Positions 60,631-64,000 of a stretch of DNA of 64,000 bases are shown here, piece after piece. The position numbers and the translations under genes were made by a program. Every line of letters begins with the position of its first letter. The first letter of the stretch is position 1. The notes under the pieces were generated by a model, which saw only the letters and a program-made list of their open reading frames with translations, was not told where the DNA came from and made no database searches. This stretch comes from Asticcacaulis aquaticus (GTDB taxonomy: Bacteria; Pseudomonadota; Alphaproteobacteria; Caulobacterales; Caulobacteraceae): NCBI RefSeq assembly GCF_028550415.1, contig NZ_JAQQKX010000015.1, positions 1 to 64,000 on the forward strand, in the 5' to 3' direction.

Positions 60631-61689
60631 TCAGGCCTTGATATGGGGGACTTGCTGGCTGATGCAATGGAACGAGCCGCCGCCGGTCAAAATTGCGTTC
60701 GACGACAGACCGAACACCTGACGCTCGGCGAACAGGGTTTGCAACGCTTCGACGGCCATCTGACCCGGCTTGTCGTTATAGATCGGCACCACGACGCAGT
60801 CATTGGCGATCAGGAAGTTCATGTGCGAGGCCGGGATGATCTCGCCGTCCTCGTCCACCGTCTTGCCCGGCGATGGGATGCGCACGACCTGCAAGGCGAC
60901 GCCGCGCGCGTCGGTCTGCTGGCTGAGGAACTTCGCCACGGCGTTGTACAGGTCGGCATTCGGATCGTCGGCACCGTAGGCGACCGGACAGACCACCACC
61001 CCCGGCGCCACAAAGCGCGCCAGATTGTCGATATGGCCGTCCGTATGATCGTTGAGCAGACCGTCATCGATCCAGATGACCTTGCGCGCCCCCAGACTGG
61101 CTTCGAGCGCGCGTTCGGCGATCGACTGCGTCCAGTCGGGGTTGCGGTTGGGGTTGAGCAGACACTGACGCGTGGTGATGATCGTGCCGAAGCCGTCGTG
61201 CTCCAGCGACCCGCCTTCGAGCACGAACTCCTCGGTCTGCGGCGTGAACCCGTCGTGCGCGGCGACCTGAGCGGCGACCTTGTCATCGTATTTCAGATGG
61301 TACTTGCCACCCCAGCCGTTGTTCAGGAAGGCCACCGGCAGGGTCTCATGGCGGTCGCGGGCGTCTTCGGCGCTGACATAGATCGGGCCGGTGTCGCGGA
61401 ACCAGATGTCGCCGAACTGCCCGTCGACGATCTCGATACGCTTCACATCCGACAGCAGGGACTGCGCCGCCTCGCGCGCTGCCTCGCCCATCACCATCAG
61501 CTTGACATGCTCGTCGCCGAATTCCGCCAGCACGCGCACCAGCGCGGCGACCTCGGCCTGCGCCTCGATCAGGTCGTCCTGCCACAGGTTTTCATGGCTG
61601 GGGAAGCCGATCCACATGGCCTTGTGGGGTTCCCACTCGGCAGGCACCAGACGGGAAATGTGCGGATTTTGGCTCGTGCCAGACGTCAT
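60631..61689 (-). CDS. aguA: Agmatine deiminase
   Basis: The start at ATG 61689 has GGGG upstream and gives 352 residues. The N-terminus RLVPAEWEPHKAMWIGFPSHENLW and the middle FVLEGGSLEHDGFGTIITTRQCLLNPNRNP hold conserved substrate contacts. The C-terminal GGGSFHCISQQVPH carries the catalytic Cys. It converts agmatine to N-carbamoylputrescine, the substrate of aguB directly downstream. Confidence 0.96.
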   Translation of the reverse strand: MTSGTSQNPHISRLVPAEWEPHKAMWIGFPSHENLWQDDLIEAQAEVAALVRVLAEFGDEHVKLMVMGEAAREAAQSLLSDVKRIEIVDGQFGDIWFRDTGPIYVSAEDARDRHETLPVAFLNNGWGGKYHLKYDDKVAAQVAAHDGFTPQTEEFVLEGGSLEHDGFGTIITTRQCLLNPNRNPDWTQSIAERALEASLGARKVIWIDDGLLNDHTDGHIDNLARFVAPGVVVCPVAYGADDPNADLYNAVAKFLSQQTDARGVALQVVRIPSPGKTVDEDGEIIPASHMNFLIANDCVVVPIYNDKPGQMAVEALQTLFAERQVFGLSSNAILTGGGSFHCISQQVPHIKA

Positions 61690-61791
61690 GCCAGACCCCA
61701 AAAAGCGTTGAAGCGATGGTTGCAACCTATCAGTCGCGGGTCTTTTACACAGCGTCAACCGCTTTGGCCATGATTGTTAACAACGACCAAC

Positions 61792-61829
61792 AAAAAAGCG
61801 GCCCTCCGTTGCCGGAGAGCCGCCTTTTT
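61792..61829 (-). terminator. Rho-independent terminator after the TonB receptor gene
   Basis: GCGGCCCTCCG and CGGAGAGCCGC flank TTGC, with AAAAAA on the left. On the minus strand the stem ends in TTTTTTG. It should separate the receptor from aguA. Confidence 0.85.
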
Positions 61830-61848
61830 AGTTTAGCTCAGGTTCGAC

Positions 61849-64000
61849 TTAGAACTTGGTGCCGATCGTGAACAGCGTCGTGATCGGCGCGCCCACCCAG
61901 TAGAACGAGGTGCTGGCGGTATCCGAGAACACGTTGCCGGTCGAAATCGCCGACATGTACTTCTCATTGAAGAGGTTCTTCACGTTCATCTGAACATAGG
62001 TATTTTTCATCGGACCGAAATCACCGACGCTGTAACGAACGTTCGCGTTCCACACCGTGTAACCCGGTGCATTTTCGATATTCTGCAGCGACGCATAACG
62101 CTTACCCGTGTACTTACCCGTGACCGAGAAGTCCCATGCACCGGTTTCATAGTTGACGTTGACCGCATACATCAGGGACGGAATCTTGCCCAGCTTCTTA
62201 CCCTTCACCAGGTTAACCTGAGTGGCCGAAGCACCGAACTTAACGTCGTTCAGCATTTCCGTGTCGGTGTACGAAGCCGAGGTGTAGATGTCGAGGCCTT
62301 CGACCGGGCGGAAGCCCAGTTCGGCGTTGATACCTTCCATCTTGGCCGCACCGACGTCGGTCGCCACCGAAGCGCCGATCGATTCGTCCCACGCAGTTTC
62401 AACGCGGTGTTCAAAGTCCGTCTTCCAAAGGGCGATGGAGCCGCTGACCAGAGGCGACGAATAACGGTAACCGATATCCGTGGTGCTGGAGGTTTCCGGC
62501 TCGATCGTGATGTCCAGACGGTCGTAGAGCGAGTCGGTACGCGGGGCCGAGATCGTTTCAGCATAAGAAGCGTAGACGGTTTGGTGATCGCTCAGCTTGT
62601 AGCTGATGCCCGCGTTCGGCAGAACCTTGTCGTAAGACACAGTCCACGAGGTCGGCTTCTTGGCCTGAATGGTCGTCGGCGTGCCGGTGGTGATAGGCGT
62701 TACGGGAACGACATTCGCACAGTAAGCCACCGAGGAAGAGGTCTGGTAACAGTAGTTGTTCAGTTCACGTTCGAACTTCGGGACGCGAACGCCAAGGTCG
62801 AACTTCAGCTTGCTCTCAAAATACGAGCCACCGTAGGTGATGGCGAACTGGTTGAGGTTGGCATAGGACTGACGGTTACGCTTCTGGATTTCTTCGCCGT
62901 TCTTGCCCTTGAGCCACAGGCTCGATTCTTCCGAGAACGGATCACCGATCCAGTTACCACCTTCGAGCAAGCTGTAACGGCCGGTTTGACGGTGGTTACC
63001 GCGATCGTAGGTATAGGCGAAACGCAGCGTATTTTGCGGATTGATGTACCAGATCAGCGACGAGTTGACCGTAACCCGGCGGGTCTTGGTAACGCTCGGG
63101 CTGAACACGTTGTAGGTCGACAGCTTGCCGTCCTTGTTGGCGTCGTAGCCGACCAGTTCACCCCAGGCAAAGCTGCTCGACGCGCTCAGCACGCCCGTCG
63201 TTTCGTTGATCGTCGTGACCTGCGTACCGCCGTCAGCCAGAGTATACTGGAAGCTGGGATCGACCGTCAGGACGAGGTTTTCGGTCAGGTGCTTCTTGAA
63301 CTGGCCACGGATGTTGCCGTTGTCAGTCGGGTTGATACGGTAGCCGTAGAAACCGGTGATACCCGAAGAGGTGGCGTTGGCCAGAACCGGGTCGATCGTC
63401 GCAGCGTAATCATCGCTCCAGAAGCCAGACATCAGTCGGCTGCGCGAGATGTTGTACATGTTGTTGTTGCGCGTTTCATTATAATAGAACGCAACCGAGG
63501 CAAAGTCGCCGTCGCCCAGCGGCTGGTAGATACGACCGTTAACCTGCATACGATCTTCGGTGCCGACGCCCTTGAACTTGTTGGCATTCAGGTTCGAAGC
63601 GGCGACGAAAGCCGTCGTACCCCAAGGACCGATTTCACCAGTGTCCACGCGGACATATTCACGAGCATATTCGTTGGTGCCGAAGGTGCCCTTGACGAAA
63701 ACGCCAAACTCTTTGTCCGGACGACGCGTCTGATAGTTGATGGTGCCACCACCAGCCGAGGCCGTCGGGCTGTCAACGTCCGTCGTACCGAGGTTGACGT
63801 CAACCTTCGAGTAGATTTCCGAGTCCGGGTTCATGGTGGGGTAGTAGGCATAGTTGCCGGTGTCGTTCAGCGGCATGCCGTCGAGCAGGAAAGCGATGCG
63901 CTGCTGATCGAAACCGCGCAGCGTAATATCGCCGCCGACCGAGCCCGAAGCAGTCTGGTCAGAGAAGTTTACGCCCGGCAGCAGGTTGATCGCTTCGAGG
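61849..64000 (-). CDS. TonB-dependent receptor, 5' end outside the window (partial)
   Basis: The frame runs from the right edge to 61849, 717 residues visible. It starts inside the plug (LEAINLLPGVNFSDQTASGS, LRGFDQQRIAFLLDGMPLNDTG) and continues as a long beta-barrel. RRPDKEFGVFVKGTFGTNEYAREYVR, YASYAETISAPRTDSLYDRLD and WNANVRYSVG are recognisable barrel motifs; the last residues VGAPITTLFTIGTKF end in the usual aromatic. The signal peptide, TonB box and any anti-sigma domain are not visible. The substrate is unknown; large receptors of this type in Caulobacterales often import oligosaccharides. Confidence 0.92.
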   Translation of the reverse strand, partial: LEAINLLPGVNFSDQTASGSVGGDITLRGFDQQRIAFLLDGMPLNDTGNYAYYPTMNPDSEIYSKVDVNLGTTDVDSPTASAGGGTINYQTRRPDKEFGVFVKGTFGTNEYAREYVRVDTGEIGPWGTTAFVAASNLNANKFKGVGTEDRMQVNGRIYQPLGDGDFASVAFYYNETRNNNMYNISRSRLMSGFWSDDYAATIDPVLANATSSGITGFYGYRINPTDNGNIRGQFKKHLTENLVLTVDPSFQYTLADGGTQVTTINETTGVLSASSSFAWGELVGYDANKDGKLSTYNVFSPSVTKTRRVTVNSSLIWYINPQNTLRFAYTYDRGNHRQTGRYSLLEGGNWIGDPFSEESSLWLKGKNGEEIQKRNRQSYANLNQFAITYGGSYFESKLKFDLGVRVPKFERELNNYCYQTSSSVAYCANVVPVTPITTGTPTTIQAKKPTSWTVSYDKVLPNAGISYKLSDHQTVYASYAETISAPRTDSLYDRLDITIEPETSSTTDIGYRYSSPLVSGSIALWKTDFEHRVETAWDESIGASVATDVGAAKMEGINAELGFRPVEGLDIYTSASYTDTEMLNDVKFGASATQVNLVKGKKLGKIPSLMYAVNVNYETGAWDFSVTGKYTGKRYASLQNIENAPGYTVWNANVRYSVGDFGPMKNTYVQMNVKNLFNEKYMSAISTGNVFSDTASTSFYWVGAPITTLFTIGTKF

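Noticed and set aside
1-64000. CRISPR array, tRNA or rRNA genes, prophage
   Set aside because: No regularly spaced direct repeats, no cloverleaf candidates and no rRNA or phage structural genes were found on reading both strands; the repeats present are dispersed palindromes.

Overview
The window is GC-rich alphaproteobacterial chromosome. I infer the Caulobacteraceae, with Asticcacaulis-like as the best guess. Supporting signs are several TonB-dependent receptors, a SapC-type protein, two perfect TTAA-N7-TTAA CtrA boxes, a class II Fba next to gap and pgk, an alphaproteobacterial SRP RNA upstream of dnaX, and many palindromic intergenic repeats. It is mostly core genome with accessory genes in between. 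I see no rRNA, tRNA, CRISPR array or prophage.

Layout. 0-6.7 kb: tail of an IS110-type transposase, an RsmC-like methyltransferase, rsuA, a secreted EF-hand protein divergent from an OmpR/EnvZ-type two-component pair, and a lipoprotein of the sorbosone dehydrogenase family. 6.7-11.4 kb: glycolytic cluster gap - small membrane protein - pgk - fba, then an Hsp20 gene with a sigma-32-type promoter and a ROSE-like RNA thermometer. 11.6-18.7 kb (minus strand): VOC protein, WYL regulator, pentapeptide-repeat protein, a DUF559 endonuclease/RibD-like deaminase fusion ORF bracketed by palindromic repeats, gpmA, MOSC protein, prfA and a GST. 18.8-25.2 kb: GGDEF-EAL protein, small lipoprotein, ParDE module with a perfect operator, ispG, a RodZ-like protein and a possible hot-dog protein. 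25.3-30.4 kb: SapC protein, a ZnuD-like TonB receptor divergent from zur across a Zur-box-like palindrome, and a second pentapeptide-repeat protein.

30.4-41 kb: GH27 alpha-galactosidase, CorA, CHAP protein, acyltransferase 3, and a ydbH - small membrane protein - ynbE - ydbL operon of the AsmA-like envelope lipid transport family. 41.4-50.4 kb: M23 endopeptidase, MFS exporter with a coupled small acidic protein, dapE, def-fmt-truA, and DUF2141 plus a carotenoid oxygenase. 50.6-57 kb: rmuC, a VUT-family transporter, SRP RNA - dnaX - ybaB - recR and an OprB-like porin. 57-64 kb: a small secreted protein, a chemoreceptor with an upstream CtrA box, a 50-residue membrane protein, aguB and aguA (agmatine to putrescine), and a TonB receptor running off the right edge.

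Themes: envelope biogenesis and nutrient uptake (TonB receptors, porin, CHAP, M23, YdbH system), central carbon metabolism, and translation and replication housekeeping. At least four families of palindromic repeats occupy many of the gaps. The least expected structure is the repeat-flanked DUF559 gene read in frame into a deaminase. The best-supported regulatory elements are the Hsp20 thermometer, the ParDE operator, the Zur box and the CtrA boxes.
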